DNA of 64,000 nucleotides from Polynucleobacter sp. (GCA_021737945.1 JAIPCX010000001.1:326813-390812); one strand, 5' to 3'. Counted from the stretch's first letter, positions 11,972 through 21,703 are shown. The notes: a model not told the origin generated them from the letters alone. Translations and numbers: made by a program.

Positions 11972-12478
11972 GTGCAAACCAACCGCCGCCTGTGGATTTC
12001 GTTAATGATGACACTGCCGCTGGCCGCTTGCGGTTTCCAGTTGCGCGGCTCACGCTCAAGCGCGAACCTGCCTTTTAGCTCAGTCCATCTCGAAATCGCG
12101 AAAAACTCACCGATAGAACGCGAACTTCGAAATGCCATCCTTTCTCAAGGCAATACGGCGATTGCGACCGATCGCAAATCGGCGGAAATTACTGTGCGCG
12201 TACTGTCAGAGCGTCAGGAAAAGAAAGTCCTCACGCTGAATGCCCAAGGTCAGGTGCGTGAATTTAGTTTGCTGTATCGATTACGTTTCGACGTCATCGG
12301 TAAAGAGAATGTACAAATCGTGAATGATACCGAGCTAGCATTACAAACATTCATGAGCTATTCCGAATCGCAGGCTGTCGCGAAAGAAACCGAAGAGCGA
12401 TTAATTTATAACGATCTTCGTGCCGACGCCGTCAGTCAAATCATGCGCCGATTAGCGCAGATCAAACCAGAGCAATAG
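11972..12478 (+). CDS. lptE: LPS-assembly lipoprotein LptE
   Basis: Outer-membrane lipoprotein that plugs LptD and helps insert lipopolysaccharide. 168 residues from a GTG start at 11972, chosen because AAGGAG lies 7 nt upstream and because it gives a normal signal peptide with lipobox LAAC followed by GFQLRG, the LptE hallmark. An upstream in-frame ATG inside leuS would add 20 non-signal residues. The soluble domain contains VLSERQEKKVLTLNAQGQVREF, here cited for its NAQGQV turn. Confidence 0.9.
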   Translation: MQTNRRLWISLMMTLPLAACGFQLRGSRSSANLPFSSVHLEIAKNSPIERELRNAILSQGNTAIATDRKSAEITVRVLSERQEKKVLTLNAQGQVREFSLLYRLRFDVIGKENVQIVNDTELALQTFMSYSESQAVAKETEERLIYNDLRADAVSQIMRRLAQIKPEQ

Positions 12479-12486
12479 GTCAGGTA

Positions 12487-13515
12487 GTGCAAGTGCGCGC
12501 TGAAGCGCTTGATGCGCATCTCGAAAAATCACTAGCCTCGCTGTATGTGATTGCAAGTGACGAACATCTGTTAGCCATGGAAGCCGCGGATCGTATTCGT
12601 AAAAAAGCACGCAGCACGGGATTTTCAGAACGCGAAGTACTGATCGTTGATCGCTACTTCAAATGGGGCGAGCTCACGTCCACCCAGCAATCGATGTCAC
12701 TGTTTGGTGATAAAAAAATGATTGAGCTTCGTATACCTACCGGTAAACCCGGGAAAGAAGGTGGACAAGCCTTACAAGATTACGCAGCTAATTGCGCAGC
12801 AGCGGCAACGGCTGACGACACGCTGACCTTAATTACCTTACCCAAATTAGATTGGGCTGCACAAAAAAGTGCTTGGGTAACTGCCTTACAGCGCGCCGCT
12901 GTATATATCGATATTCCTGTCGTTGAGCGGCCTCACCTAGCTAACTGGATAGGCCAACGCTTGGCAGCACAAGGACAAAGTGCTGACAAAATATCACTCG
13001 ACTTCATGGTGGAGCGTGTCGAAGGTAATTTACTCGCAGCTCATCAAGAGATTCGTAAACTTGGGCTGCTGTATCCTGAAGGCAGACTGAGTGCCGAGCA
13101 AGTACAAGACGCTGTATTGAATGTAGCACGCTATGACGTGTTTAAGCTTTCCGAAGCGATGCTGTCTGGCGATGTCAGCCGACTAGTGCGCATGCTCGAA
13201 GGCCTTAAAGGTGAAGGTGAAGCCTTACCACTCGTGCTATGGGCCGTGGCCGAAGAAATTCGTATTCTTCTGAAACTGAAGCTGGGCGTGAATGACGGTC
13301 GACCGCTAGCCATATTGATGAAGGAATATCGCATCTGGGGCCCGCGCGAGCGTTTAATACCGAATGCAATAGCGCGCGTCACGCTCAAGACTTTACAAAC
13401 AGCGATGCATGAAGCAGCTCAGATCGATAAATTGATTAAAGGTTTACGTGCGCGAGCGTTCGCCGGCGATCCTTGGGATGCTTTATTGCAGTTGGCAATG
13501 CGAATTGCTCGATAA
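12487..13515 (+). CDS. holA: DNA polymerase III delta subunit
   Basis: Opens the beta clamp as part of the clamp loader. 342 residues, GTG start 8 nt after lptE. Recognisable parts are [20 protein letters not shown] near the N-terminus, [19 protein letters not shown], the lid segment [18 protein letters not shown] and the C-terminal collar segment ending [15 protein letters not shown]. The lptE-holA pair is strongly conserved in proteobacteria. Confidence 0.94.
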   Translation: MQVRAEALDAHLEKSLASLYVIASDEHLLAMEAADRIRKKARSTGFSEREVLIVDRYFKWGELTSTQQSMSLFGDKKMIELRIPTGKPGKEGGQALQDYAANCAAAATADDTLTLITLPKLDWAAQKSAWVTALQRAAVYIDIPVVERPHLANWIGQRLAAQGQSADKISLDFMVERVEGNLLAAHQEIRKLGLLYPEGRLSAEQVQDAVLNVARYDVFKLSEAMLSGDVSRLVRMLEGLKGEGEALPLVLWAVAEEIRILLKLKLGVNDGRPLAILMKEYRIWGPRERLIPNAIARVTLKTLQTAMHEAAQIDKLIKGLRARAFAGDPWDALLQLAMRIAR

Positions 13516-13541
13516 AAAAAATTCGACACAGGAATTTAGTC

Positions 13542-14807
13542 ATGGATATTCAACACTACATGAACACCTTAGGTCAGTCGGCACGTAAAGCAGCACGTGC
13601 TATGGCCAAAGCCGACACCGCCTCAAAAAATCGCGCACTTGAATTAATTGCGCAAGCAATACGCCGCGATGCCGCACTGCTCACCGCCGCCAATCAAAAA
13701 GATGTAGAACAAGCGCGTAGCAATGGCTTAGCAGCCGCCATGATTGATCGATTGACACTGTCGGAAAAAGCGATTGCCACCATGGCCGAAGGCTTAGAGC
13801 AAATCGCATCGCTGCCAGACCCGATTGGTGAAATCAGTAATATGAAGTATCGCCCTAGCGGCATACAAGTCGGGCAAATGCGTGTGCCACTGGGCGTGAT
13901 TGGCATTATTTATGAAGCACGTCCGAATGTGACTGTCGATGCAGCAGGATTGTGCATCAAGAGTGGTAACGCCACCATACTGCGTGGCGGCTCTGAAGCG
14001 ATTCACTGCAATCAAGCGCTGGCAAAACTTGTGAAGGAAGGTTTAGCTGGTGCAGGTTTACCTGCCGACGCTGTGCAAATCGTCGAGACTACCGATCGTG
14101 CTGCAGTCGGCGCACTGATTGCCATGCCAGAGTTTGTCGATGTAATCGTGCCACGCGGTGGTAAAAGTTTGATCGAGCGCCTGATGAAAGAATCCAAAGT
14201 GCCGATGATTAAACATCTGGATGGTATCTGTCACGTGTATATCGACGACAAAGCCGATATCGCCAAAGCACTGCCAGTAAGCTACAACGCGAAATGCCAT
14301 CGCTATGGCACCTGCAACACAATGGAAACTTTACTCATTGCGCGTTCGCTCGCTGCTACGGTTTTACCTGAATTAGCCAAGCTATTTGCAGAGAAGCAGG
14401 TTGAACTACGCTGCGATCCTGAAAGTTTAAAGATCCTTGCCGGCTATGCTCATCTGACAGCAGCGACGGAAGAAGATTGGCGCACCGAATACTTAGATGC
14501 CATTCTGGCTGTCAAAGTAGTTACCAATGTCGATGAAGCGATTGATCACATCAATACCTATTCATCGCAACATACCGATTCCATCATCACTGAAGATTAC
14601 ACGCATGCCATGCGCTTTTTGCGTGAAGTCGATTCCGCTTCCGTTATGGTGAATGCCTCAACCCGCTTTGCTGATGGCTTTGAATATGGGCTCGGTGCGG
14701 AGATTGGTATCTCTAACGATAAACTGCATGCACGTGGCCCGGTAGGCTTAGAAGGCTTAACCTCACTCAAATATGTCGTGCTGGGTCATGGCGAAGTGAG
14801 GGTGTAA
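13542..14807 (+). CDS. proA: Gamma-glutamyl phosphate reductase
   Basis: NADPH-dependent reductase of proline synthesis with an aldehyde-dehydrogenase fold. 421 residues from ATG 13542 ([11 protein letters not shown]), which matches the usual start; the longer frame would overlap holA. Motifs: [41 protein letters not shown], and the catalytic cysteine in [11 protein letters not shown]. The C-terminus [17 protein letters not shown] is typical. It is followed 2 nt later by the HemJ/CopD-like gene. Confidence 0.96.
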   Translation: MDIQHYMNTLGQSARKAARAMAKADTASKNRALELIAQAIRRDAALLTAANQKDVEQARSNGLAAAMIDRLTLSEKAIATMAEGLEQIASLPDPIGEISNMKYRPSGIQVGQMRVPLGVIGIIYEARPNVTVDAAGLCIKSGNATILRGGSEAIHCNQALAKLVKEGLAGAGLPADAVQIVETTDRAAVGALIAMPEFVDVIVPRGGKSLIERLMKESKVPMIKHLDGICHVYIDDKADIAKALPVSYNAKCHRYGTCNTMETLLIARSLAATVLPELAKLFAEKQVELRCDPESLKILAGYAHLTAATEEDWRTEYLDAILAVKVVTNVDEAIDHINTYSSQHTDSIITEDYTHAMRFLREVDSASVMVNASTRFADGFEYGLGAEIGISNDKLHARGPVGLEGLTSLKYVVLGHGEVRV

Positions 14808-14809
14808 GC

Positions 14810-15229
14810 ATGCTGTGGATTAAAGCTCTGCATATAGTGTTTGTCTCTTCGTGGTTTGCGGGTTTGTTTTATCTGCCTAGAATTTTCGTGAACCTGGCGA
14901 TGGAAACGAATCCTGTCGTGAATGAACGTCTATTACTTATGGCGCGCAAGCTGTATCGCTTCATGACAATACTGATGATTCCTGCCTTAGTTCTCGGTCT
15001 ATGGTTGTGGCTAATGTATGGAATTGGTCAGCAAAGTATCTGGCTCTATCTAAAATTAGTTTTGGTCATACTGCTGATCGGTTATCACCACATCTGCAAA
15101 CGCTTGCTGAAAAAATTCGAGAACGGCGAAAATACTCATTCACATATCTGGTATCGCTGGTTCAATGAAGCCCCAGTGCTAGGCATGATCGCCGTAGTAA
15201 TTCTGGTCGTAGTAAAGCCATTCCAATAA
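14810..15229 (+). CDS. HemJ/CopD-like integral membrane protein
   Basis: 139 residues with about four membrane segments. It shows the family marks KALHIVFVSSWFAGLFYLPR near the N-terminus, a conserved His followed by an aromatic/small stretch, and RWFNEAPVL before the last helix. These fit the UPF0093/HemJ group, whose characterised members act as protoporphyrinogen oxidase in heme synthesis; many betaproteobacterial members are simply called CopD family. The start overlaps the proA region by near contact (2 nt gap), so co-transcription with proA is likely. Heme function is inference. Confidence 0.7.
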   Translation: MLWIKALHIVFVSSWFAGLFYLPRIFVNLAMETNPVVNERLLLMARKLYRFMTILMIPALVLGLWLWLMYGIGQQSIWLYLKLVLVILLIGYHHICKRLLKKFENGENTHSHIWYRWFNEAPVLGMIAVVILVVVKPFQ

Positions 15230-15273
15230 AACCCTTCTAATAAATTCATCACACAATTCTTTGCGAGACAACG

Positions 15274-15876
15274 ATGACTAAAAAAATTGACTACTACATG
15301 GCTCCGCATTCACCTTGGTCATATCTGGGTCATGCGCGACTCGTCGCCATGGCAAAAAAATATAACGCTACCATTCATTTAAAGCCGGCTGATTTAGTCA
15401 AAGTATTTAGTGTTTCAGGTGGCATTCCTGTTTCTCAGCGCCCACCGCAACGTCAGGCCTATCGTCTGGCTGAACTACAGCGTTGGAGTAAATTTCTGAG
15501 CATCCCCATGACGCTGCATCCTAAGTTTTTTCCTATTTCAGGGGAACCCGGTGCCAAACTTATCATCGCTGCCCTGCAAACACATGGCACGGACAAAGCT
15601 CTGGAGCTTGCGCATGCCTTAGGCCATGCGGTTTGGGAAGATGAAAAAAATATCACTGATGAACCCACCTTAATTGCCATCGCCGATCATCTTGGTTTGC
15701 ATGGTGCTGAACTACTCAAACAATCGACCGGCGACACTGTTGCCGCCGAATTCGCCAAAAATACCGAAGAAGCGATCGCAGCTAATGTATTTGGTGCTCC
15801 TTGGTATTGTGTTGATGGTGAAGGTTTCTGGGGCCAAGATCGATTAGAATTTGTTGAACGCGCTTTGATGAGTTAA
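15274..15876 (+). CDS. 2-hydroxychromene-2-carboxylate isomerase family (DsbA fold)
   Basis: 200 residues. Family members are glutathione-dependent isomerases of the kappa-GST/NahD type. The N-terminal YYMAPHSPWSYLGHARL is the family's glutathione-site region, with Ser in place of a CXXC Cys; LKPADLVKVFSVSGGIP and the C-terminal AIAANVFGAPWYCVDGEGFWGQDRL are also characteristic. No aromatic-degradation genes lie nearby, so the substrate is unknown and the NahD reaction should not be assumed. Confidence 0.82.
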   Translation: MTKKIDYYMAPHSPWSYLGHARLVAMAKKYNATIHLKPADLVKVFSVSGGIPVSQRPPQRQAYRLAELQRWSKFLSIPMTLHPKFFPISGEPGAKLIIAALQTHGTDKALELAHALGHAVWEDEKNITDEPTLIAIADHLGLHGAELLKQSTGDTVAAEFAKNTEEAIAANVFGAPWYCVDGEGFWGQDRLEFVERALMS

Positions 15877-15888
15877 TAGAGCTGACTG

Positions 15889-15914
15889 CACATCCCGACC
15901 TTCAACGGGATGTG
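15889..15914 (+). terminator. Hairpin after the isomerase gene
   Basis: CACATCCCG (15889-15897) pairs with CGGGATGTG (15906-15914): a perfect 9-bp stem with an 8-nt loop, 12 nt past the stop codon. No U tract follows, so it could be a weak terminator or a 3'-end stabilising hairpin. Confidence 0.4.
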
Positions 15915-15959
15915 GGCTTCATCGAACAAATTCACTCAACACATTCATTCATCACCCAC

Positions 15960-15984
15960 GATCAACACGTATGGACTGTTGATC
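15960..15984. promoter_or_regulatory. Inverted repeat before the THUMP methyltransferase
   Basis: GATCAACA (15960-15967) and TGTTGATC (15977-15984) form a perfect 8-bp inverted repeat with a 9-bp spacer, 22 bp before the next start codon. The geometry suits a dimeric repressor, but no regulator can be named. Confidence 0.3.
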
Positions 15985-16005
15985 ATTTACGGATAAAAGG
16001 TATCC

Positions 16006-17202
16006 ATGGCGACTGTACTTTCCTATTTTTGTCCCTGCCCTCGCGGTTTAGAGGCCGCACTCGCTGAAGAAATCGGCGAAATCGCCAAACAAAGTGGCAC
16101 GCTCAAAGTACACAACCAAGTCCCCGGTGGCGTGCACTGCTCGGGCCAGTGGTCGGATGCCATGCGATTAAATCTGCATTCGCGTATCGCTTCACGTGTG
16201 TTGATGCGTATCGCGCACCGCAGCTATGCGAATGAAAATCATATCTACGACCTTGCCCTAGAATCAACGTGGGAAGACTGGTTCCATGTAGGTCACACGA
16301 TGCGTGTCGATGTCACCGCCATCAAATCGCCGGTCAAAAGCCTGGAATTCATTACACTAAAAATTAAAGATGCGATTTGCGATCGTTTTCGCGATCGTGA
16401 AGGCGAGCGACCATCCATCGACACTCGCACACCCGATATGCGTATTTCTGGTTTTTTAGATGCGCGCACCGTTACGCTATATCTCGACACCTCAGGCGAG
16501 CCTTTATTTAAACGTGGCTGGCGCGAAGAAACTGGCGATGCTCCCTTGCGTGAAAATCTATCCGCAGGCTTATTACGTGTCGCGGGTTGGAAGCCCGGCG
16601 TGCCGCTGCTGGATCCTATGTGCGGCTCGGGTACTTTATTAGTCGAAGCCGCGCAAATGGTTGCGGGTATACCCCCAGGTATCAATCGATCTTTTGCCTT
16701 TGAAAAATTTATCAACTTTGACGAAGCCGAATGGCAAGCGATTAAAGCTGAAGTTGCATCGCCCAACGTCGTTAGTGACGCCTTGATTTTTGGTAGTGAT
16801 ATTTCTGGCGATGCGATCGTCATGACCCGCAATAATCTGACAAGAGCGGGGATAGCTTTTGATGTCCCCCTCAAACAAATCGAAGCTCAAGAAATTAAAG
16901 CGCCTACCGAGCAAGCTGGTATTTTGATTGCCAATCCTCCGTATGGCGAACGCATCGGTGTGCGAGGCGATCGCGCGCAAGAACCGGATGAACTAGCTGC
17001 GGCTTTTTTTAGTGCATTCGGCAGCACACTCAAATCACGTTTTGCCGGTTGGACGGCCTGCCTGTTCACTGCCGATCTCAATCTGCCACGCATGCTGCGT
17101 TTGAAAGAATCAAAAAAAACGCCGTTTTACAACGGCGCTATTGAATGCAGATTGTTTCGATTTGAGATGGTGGCGGGATCGAATCGCAAGACATCTGTCT
17201 AA
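16006..17202 (+). CDS. THUMP-domain 23S rRNA methyltransferase (RlmL-like)
   Basis: 398 residues; corresponds to the RlmL half (N2-methylation of G2445 in E. coli) of the fused E. coli RlmKL. The N-terminal FCPCPRGLEAALAEEI and THUMP region (to about residue 150) precede a Rossmann methyltransferase with PLLDPMCGSGTLLVEAAQM (SAM loop) and the N6/N2-type catalytic motif ANPPYGERIG. Converges on the 531-residue orphan gene with a 13-bp gap. The exact modified base is not shown by the sequence. Confidence 0.88.
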   Translation: MATVLSYFCPCPRGLEAALAEEIGEIAKQSGTLKVHNQVPGGVHCSGQWSDAMRLNLHSRIASRVLMRIAHRSYANENHIYDLALESTWEDWFHVGHTMRVDVTAIKSPVKSLEFITLKIKDAICDRFRDREGERPSIDTRTPDMRISGFLDARTVTLYLDTSGEPLFKRGWREETGDAPLRENLSAGLLRVAGWKPGVPLLDPMCGSGTLLVEAAQMVAGIPPGINRSFAFEKFINFDEAEWQAIKAEVASPNVVSDALIFGSDISGDAIVMTRNNLTRAGIAFDVPLKQIEAQEIKAPTEQAGILIANPPYGERIGVRGDRAQEPDELAAAFFSAFGSTLKSRFAGWTACLFTADLNLPRMLRLKESKKTPFYNGAIECRLFRFEMVAGSNRKTSV

Positions 17203-17215
17203 TCATCAAAACCTG

Positions 17216-18811
17216 TTAGCTGACCACATTATTCCAATTCTCAGCAACGACATGAGGATTATTGATATACCACCGACCATCGGGATTGACTTCAATAAGA
17301 ACTTTGATTTTTATTGTGGCGTCGTTAACGTCTATGGCTGAACCACCATTATTTTTAGCTGCCCTCATAGGTTTTCCAATTTGGAATTCCTTTGATGCAT
17401 TTGACTCATAGTCGATAATAATTTTACCGTCAGAATTTTTACTGAATGTATATTTTTGACGGAAATTTACGTTTGGCCTTATGGGGGTACCATCATCCAA
17501 GTGCAGAACTGATTCTGGAGTTTTCCCTTCTTCAGTTCGAACAAAAAGTACCGGCTTTAAAAACATACCCAAATTTTGATTCGCAATATTACTCACAACC
17601 TTGGGAAGGTTACCTTCAGAACCAGGTCCGATAAATTCAATAAATTCATCAATTGAGTTGATCTTTTTTAATGATCCATCCGAATTTTTAATTTCATAGT
17701 TTGAAAACTTAAAGTCGCGTGCAAATGAAGGTTGTACGAACTCCAAATATTTTTTAAGCTCAGAATCATCGACCGTCGCATTATCCTTATCCCACGTTTT
17801 GATAAAAGCCCCATCAGCCGCAGCACTAACCCAATCCAAATACCGAGGATCTGCAAGGTCAATTTCTTTATCTATGAAGGCGACTGAGTAACGCTTTTCA
17901 ACATCGACTAACAGCGCATCTAAAACACTGAGTTGTTTCAACTTGCTGCGATCGGGCAGCAACTCCATCAGCTTTGCATGAAGTAGCATTTTCTTGCGAG
18001 CGGGAGATAGGTCAGGATCAATCCCTGCCTCAAATTGATTAATCGCTATAGCAATATCATTTTTTTCTTTAATTGTCAGGAATGACAGCGCATCCTCGTT
18101 TTGGGGTGAGCCGTGTTTGGGAGAGCTCCGCCCTGACGATTTCGGTGTCGTATGCGTACTCGTACTTATAGCCGCAACTTGGCTCGATAGTTTTTCTCCA
18201 AACTTACCTAAATTGATGGCTGCCTTAGAAAAGCCTTTGCTGATTTTTTTTCGTAGCGCCTTAGCTCTTGGGCTCACAGGTCTGCCGCGCCCAGAACTAT
18301 CACTTGAGGAATCGTCTCTAGCGACTCCCACTGTTCTCGGGGTTGCCGCTGGTATTGGCATGGGTGTTGATGTTGGCGTAGGTGCGACACTTCTATTCGA
18401 AAGCGGGGTAGTGGCATCTGACGTTGCAAACCCAACCGATCTCGGCGTCGTCGATGAACTCGATTTTTCTTCATCGCTAGATTTTTTTGGACGATGTATC
18501 ACCTCCTGGCTTGTTTGAATTTTCCGTTCAAGCTTTGTTCTTCTAGTCGGCGGTGTATGTGGATCTCTACTGACTTTGGATCCATCAAACGCTAGCGCAC
18601 TTTTTTCTGTAGATTTTTTTCCTGATGCTAAGCGCGGAGTAGTCGGAGCACTTACTGAGCCGGAACTTCCAGATTTGGCTTGTTGATATTTTTCTTGGGT
18701 TTTTTCTGTACGGGAATTTGATGAATTTCTACCTTCGATTTTGCTTAACTTATTTTCTAGCTCATCAAGTAGCTTAGACAACTTCTTAGGTTGGTTTGAT
18801 ATAGGTTTCAT
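17216..18811 (-). CDS. Unrecognised 531-residue protein, candidate secreted effector
   Basis: I do not recognise this family. Residues 1-240 are disordered and Ser/Thr/Pro/Lys-rich, with recurring S/T-P-R or S/T-P-K motifs (near 58, 122, 157, 180, 222, 230). Residues 245-530 look folded: a helical part (LTIKEKNDIAIAINQF, YLDWVSAAADGAF), then a beta-rich end (FRQKYTFSKNSDGKIIIDY; KIKVLIEVNPDGRWYINNP). No signal peptide or membrane helix. The first 12 residues lack Asp/Glu, residues 3-4 are Pro-Ile, and 9 of the first 50 are Ser, all features described for hrp-type type III substrates. G+C is lower than in neighbours (14/60 in 17641-17700). An ECF-type promoter lies at 18855-18882. The effector role is inference. 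Confidence 0.6.
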   Translation of the reverse strand: MKPISNQPKKLSKLLDELENKLSKIEGRNSSNSRTEKTQEKYQQAKSGSSGSVSAPTTPRLASGKKSTEKSALAFDGSKVSRDPHTPPTRRTKLERKIQTSQEVIHRPKKSSDEEKSSSSTTPRSVGFATSDATTPLSNRSVAPTPTSTPMPIPAATPRTVGVARDDSSSDSSGRGRPVSPRAKALRKKISKGFSKAAINLGKFGEKLSSQVAAISTSTHTTPKSSGRSSPKHGSPQNEDALSFLTIKEKNDIAIAINQFEAGIDPDLSPARKKMLLHAKLMELLPDRSKLKQLSVLDALLVDVEKRYSVAFIDKEIDLADPRYLDWVSAAADGAFIKTWDKDNATVDDSELKKYLEFVQPSFARDFKFSNYEIKNSDGSLKKINSIDEFIEFIGPGSEGNLPKVVSNIANQNLGMFLKPVLFVRTEEGKTPESVLHLDDGTPIRPNVNFRQKYTFSKNSDGKIIIDYESNASKEFQIGKPMRAAKNNGGSAIDVNDATIKIKVLIEVNPDGRWYINNPHVVAENWNNVVS

Positions 18812-18854
18812 TTTTTGTAGCCGTTTAAAAATAAGAAAAAGGTAAGGACGAAAA

Positions 18855-18882
18855 TTCGTAACCCTCCTAACTACTTAGTTCC
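18855..18882 (-). promoter_or_regulatory. ECF-sigma/hrp-box-like promoter of the 531-residue gene
   Basis: Minus strand: GGAACT (18882 to 18877), 15-nt spacer, TTACGAA (18861 to 18855), ending 43 nt before the start codon. It resembles the HrpL consensus GGAACC-N15/16-CCACNNA (last five defined positions ACNNA agree, CC is TT). The same bases at the same spacing occur before the 1010-residue gene at 30411-30438. Confidence 0.6.
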
Positions 18883-18954
18883 AAAGATCGAACGCCGTGA
18901 TCGAATTAAGGCGATGGGGTATCCTTTCGGTTTTGCTTTCTTCAGGAGAATTCC

Positions 18955-20433
18955 ATGCTGGATGTTGTAAACGGCCCACTCAAACTCACCGACAACGCCC
19001 TCCTACGTAATCAGGCCTATCTGAATGGCGTCTGGGTGGATGCGGCGACGCGTTTTGATGTAACGAATCCAGCCGATGGCCATACCCTCACCAGCGTGCC
19101 GAATCAGGGTGCCAACGAAGCCGCGCAAGCGATCACGGCTGCACAAGCTGCTTTTCCTGCTTGGGCTGCCAAAACAGGTAAAGAACGTTCGCAGCTCATG
19201 CGCAAATGGTTTGATCTGATCGTCGCCAATGCCGATGATCTGGCGCGACTGATGACGGCTGAACAGGGCAAGCCGGTGGCGGAAGCCAAAGGCGAAGTGA
19301 TGTACGGCGCAAGCTTTATCGAATGGTTTGCGGAAGAAGCCAAGCGTGTGAATGGTGATGTACTTGCCAGCCCTGCGGTAGACCGCCGACTCGTCACACT
19401 GAAACAACCCATCGGAGTGTGTGCTGCGATTACGCCGTGGAATTTTCCGATTGCGATGATCACCCGAAAAATCGCACCTGCGCTGGCGGCTGGCTGCACT
19501 ATCGTGATTAAACCTGCAGAACAAACACCTCTCTCAGCACTCGCATTGGCTGAATTAGCTCACCGCGCTGGCTTACCTGCAGGCGTGATTAATGTCTTAA
19601 CGGCCGATAGTGAAAATTCGATTGCGATTGGCAAGGTGCTGTGTTCCAGCACGGTCGTTCGACACATTTCGTTTACCGGCTCCACGCCTGTTGGCCGCAT
19701 CCTGATGGCGCAAAGTGCACCGACCATCAAAAAGTTAGCGCTGGAATTAGGCGGCCATGCACCTTTCATCGTTTTTGACGATGCTGATATTGATGCAGCG
19801 ATTGAAGGCGCACTGATTTCCAAATATCGGAACGCAGGACAAACCTGTGTCTGTACTAATCGCTTTTACGTGCACGACAAGGTGTACGATGAATTCGTCA
19901 AAAAACTCGCCGCTGGTGCAGCCAAAATAGCTGTTGGTAATGGTTTCACCGAAGGTGTTCAACAAGGTCCTATGATTGATGAACAGGCGGTGGCTAAAGT
20001 AATTGAGCATGTAACGGATGCGCTCAGCAAAGGCGCTAAGTTGGAGGCTGGCGGCGCAGCGCATGCTCTGGGTGGATTATTTTATCAACCCACCGTGCTA
20101 TCGAATGTAACGCCCAACATGAAAATCATGCAGGAAGAAACTTTCGGCCCGGTCGCAGCCATCGTGCGGTTCCATGATGAAAAAGAAGTGATCGCCGCTG
20201 CTAACGATACAGATTATGGTTTGGCGAGTTATTTTTATTCTCGTGATGCTAGCCGCATGTGGCGCGTAGCTGAACAACTGGAATATGGCATGGTGGGTAT
20301 CAACACCGGCCTTATCTCAAATGAAGTCGGTCCCTTTGGTGGCGTTAAACAATCAGGCTTGGGACGCGAAGGTTCCAAGTACGGTATCGATGAATATCTA
20401 GAACTGAAATATCTTTGCATAGGCGGCATTTAA
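18955..20433 (+). CDS. gabD: Succinate-semialdehyde dehydrogenase, NADP-type
   Basis: Oxidises succinic semialdehyde to succinate (GABA shunt). 492 residues, aldehyde-dehydrogenase superfamily. Catalytic Glu in [18 protein letters not shown], catalytic Cys298 in [11 protein letters not shown] with the second Cys two residues on as in GabD, and [22 protein letters not shown] in the cofactor fold. A good ribosome site (AGGAGAA) lies just before the ATG. No gabT or gab permease lies nearby; a broader aldehyde substrate is possible. The next gene starts 27 nt downstream. Confidence 0.92.
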   Translation: MLDVVNGPLKLTDNALLRNQAYLNGVWVDAATRFDVTNPADGHTLTSVPNQGANEAAQAITAAQAAFPAWAAKTGKERSQLMRKWFDLIVANADDLARLMTAEQGKPVAEAKGEVMYGASFIEWFAEEAKRVNGDVLASPAVDRRLVTLKQPIGVCAAITPWNFPIAMITRKIAPALAAGCTIVIKPAEQTPLSALALAELAHRAGLPAGVINVLTADSENSIAIGKVLCSSTVVRHISFTGSTPVGRILMAQSAPTIKKLALELGGHAPFIVFDDADIDAAIEGALISKYRNAGQTCVCTNRFYVHDKVYDEFVKKLAAGAAKIAVGNGFTEGVQQGPMIDEQAVAKVIEHVTDALSKGAKLEAGGAAHALGGLFYQPTVLSNVTPNMKIMQEETFGPVAAIVRFHDEKEVIAAANDTDYGLASYFYSRDASRMWRVAEQLEYGMVGINTGLISNEVGPFGGVKQSGLGREGSKYGIDEYLELKYLCIGGI

Positions 20434-20460
20434 TGCGGCTAACTCACTGGATGCTGCCTG

Positions 20461-21693
20461 ATGTCGAGTGAATCAGGCGGTATCCAACATTCGACTACTC
20501 CCTCCTCAGGTAAGTTAGCGTTACTGCTGGCGGCTCTGGCTATGCTGGGGCCGTTTTCTGTTGATGCGTATTTACCCGCATTTCCATCAATAGAGCACAG
20601 TCTGTCGGCCAGTGCGCTGCAAGTGCAGCAAACACTCACAGCGTATATGGCAGCGTTTGCGGTAATGATCCTGTGGCACGGTGCACTATCAGATGCTTTT
20701 GGTCGACGCAGCATTATTCTGTTATCGCTAGCGGTGTATGCGATTGCTTCTATTGGATGTGCGGCAGTTCACAGCATCGAATATTTTTGGGTGTTCCGAA
20801 TGCTGCAAGGCGTATCCGCTGGCGCTGGCGTCGTCATAGGTCGTGCGATTATTCGCGATTTGTATAGCGGCTCAGAAGCGGCAAAGATGTTGTCGTTAGT
20901 GACGATGATTTTTTCTGTCTCGCCCGCGATTGCACCCATAGTCGGTGGTTGGGTAGTCGCTGTATCCGTGTGGCGTACACTTTTTTTACTGCTGTTTGCC
21001 TTTACATTAGCCATGCTGTGGTGGTGCTGGCGTACTCTGCCTGAAACACTGCCAGTCAATCAGCGACAACGCTTTCACCCCGAATCGCTATGGAAAAATT
21101 ATCGACAAATTTTTAGCTCGCGCATGTTTCAACTGAAAGCAGCGGCGATCGCTTGTAATTTTTCAGGATTGTTTTTATATGTAGCTTCAGCACCGGCCAT
21201 CATCACGCGCCATCTCGGCTTAGGGCCAACCGAATTTAGCTGGCTGTTTGTACCTTCTGTTGTGGGAATTTTTCTGGGTGCGTTAGCAGCCAATCGTCTG
21301 GCCGGTCGCATTTCAACGCAACGGCAGATTTTAATTGGCTTTGTTTTTTTGATGGCAGCTTGCTTGTTCAACGTCGGCTACCATGCATTTTTCCCAGCCT
21401 CCGTGCCCTGGACAGTCGCACCGCTATTTCTGTATACAATCGGTATGTCGATGGCAGCACCGGGATTAACGCTACTGATACTCGATTTATTTCCAACGAT
21501 TCGTGGCACGGTGGCTTCGTGCCAGTCATTTACTATGACGATGCTTTCAGCGCTGGTGGCCGGAGTGCTTGCCCCCATGCTGAGTGATTCGGTGCTGTAC
21601 TTAGCCATCGGTCAGCTAGTGTTGGTGCTAATGGGTTTTACATTTTGGCGTTTAGTACTTCTGATACAACCCTCGGCTGGCTTACAAAAATAA
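20461..21693 (+). CDS. Bcr/CflA-type multidrug MFS transporter
   Basis: 410 residues, about 12 membrane helices, inner membrane proton antiporter. DHA1 family marks: LGPFSVDAYLPAFPSI in helix 1, LSDAFGRRSIILLSL for the cytoplasmic loop 2-3 motif, and RMLQGVSAGAGVVIGRAIIRD in helix 4, which is typical of the Bcr/CflA subfamily (bicyclomycin, chloramphenicol or sulfonamide export in known members). It follows gabD closely and may share its transcript. Substrate unknown. Confidence 0.88.
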   Translation: MSSESGGIQHSTTPSSGKLALLLAALAMLGPFSVDAYLPAFPSIEHSLSASALQVQQTLTAYMAAFAVMILWHGALSDAFGRRSIILLSLAVYAIASIGCAAVHSIEYFWVFRMLQGVSAGAGVVIGRAIIRDLYSGSEAAKMLSLVTMIFSVSPAIAPIVGGWVVAVSVWRTLFLLLFAFTLAMLWWCWRTLPETLPVNQRQRFHPESLWKNYRQIFSSRMFQLKAAAIACNFSGLFLYVASAPAIITRHLGLGPTEFSWLFVPSVVGIFLGALAANRLAGRISTQRQILIGFVFLMAACLFNVGYHAFFPASVPWTVAPLFLYTIGMSMAAPGLTLLILDLFPTIRGTVASCQSFTMTMLSALVAGVLAPMLSDSVLYLAIGQLVLVLMGFTFWRLVLLIQPSAGLQK

Positions 21694-21703
21694 AGGGAAT
21701 GCA

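Noticed and set aside
15274..15876. NahD function (naphthalene pathway) for the isomerase-family gene
   Set aside because: No aromatic degradation genes nearby; family is broad, so only the family name is given.
18117..18518. 133-residue open frame antisense to the 531-residue gene
   Set aside because: It mirrors the low-complexity Ser/Pro region; no ribosome site or family likeness.
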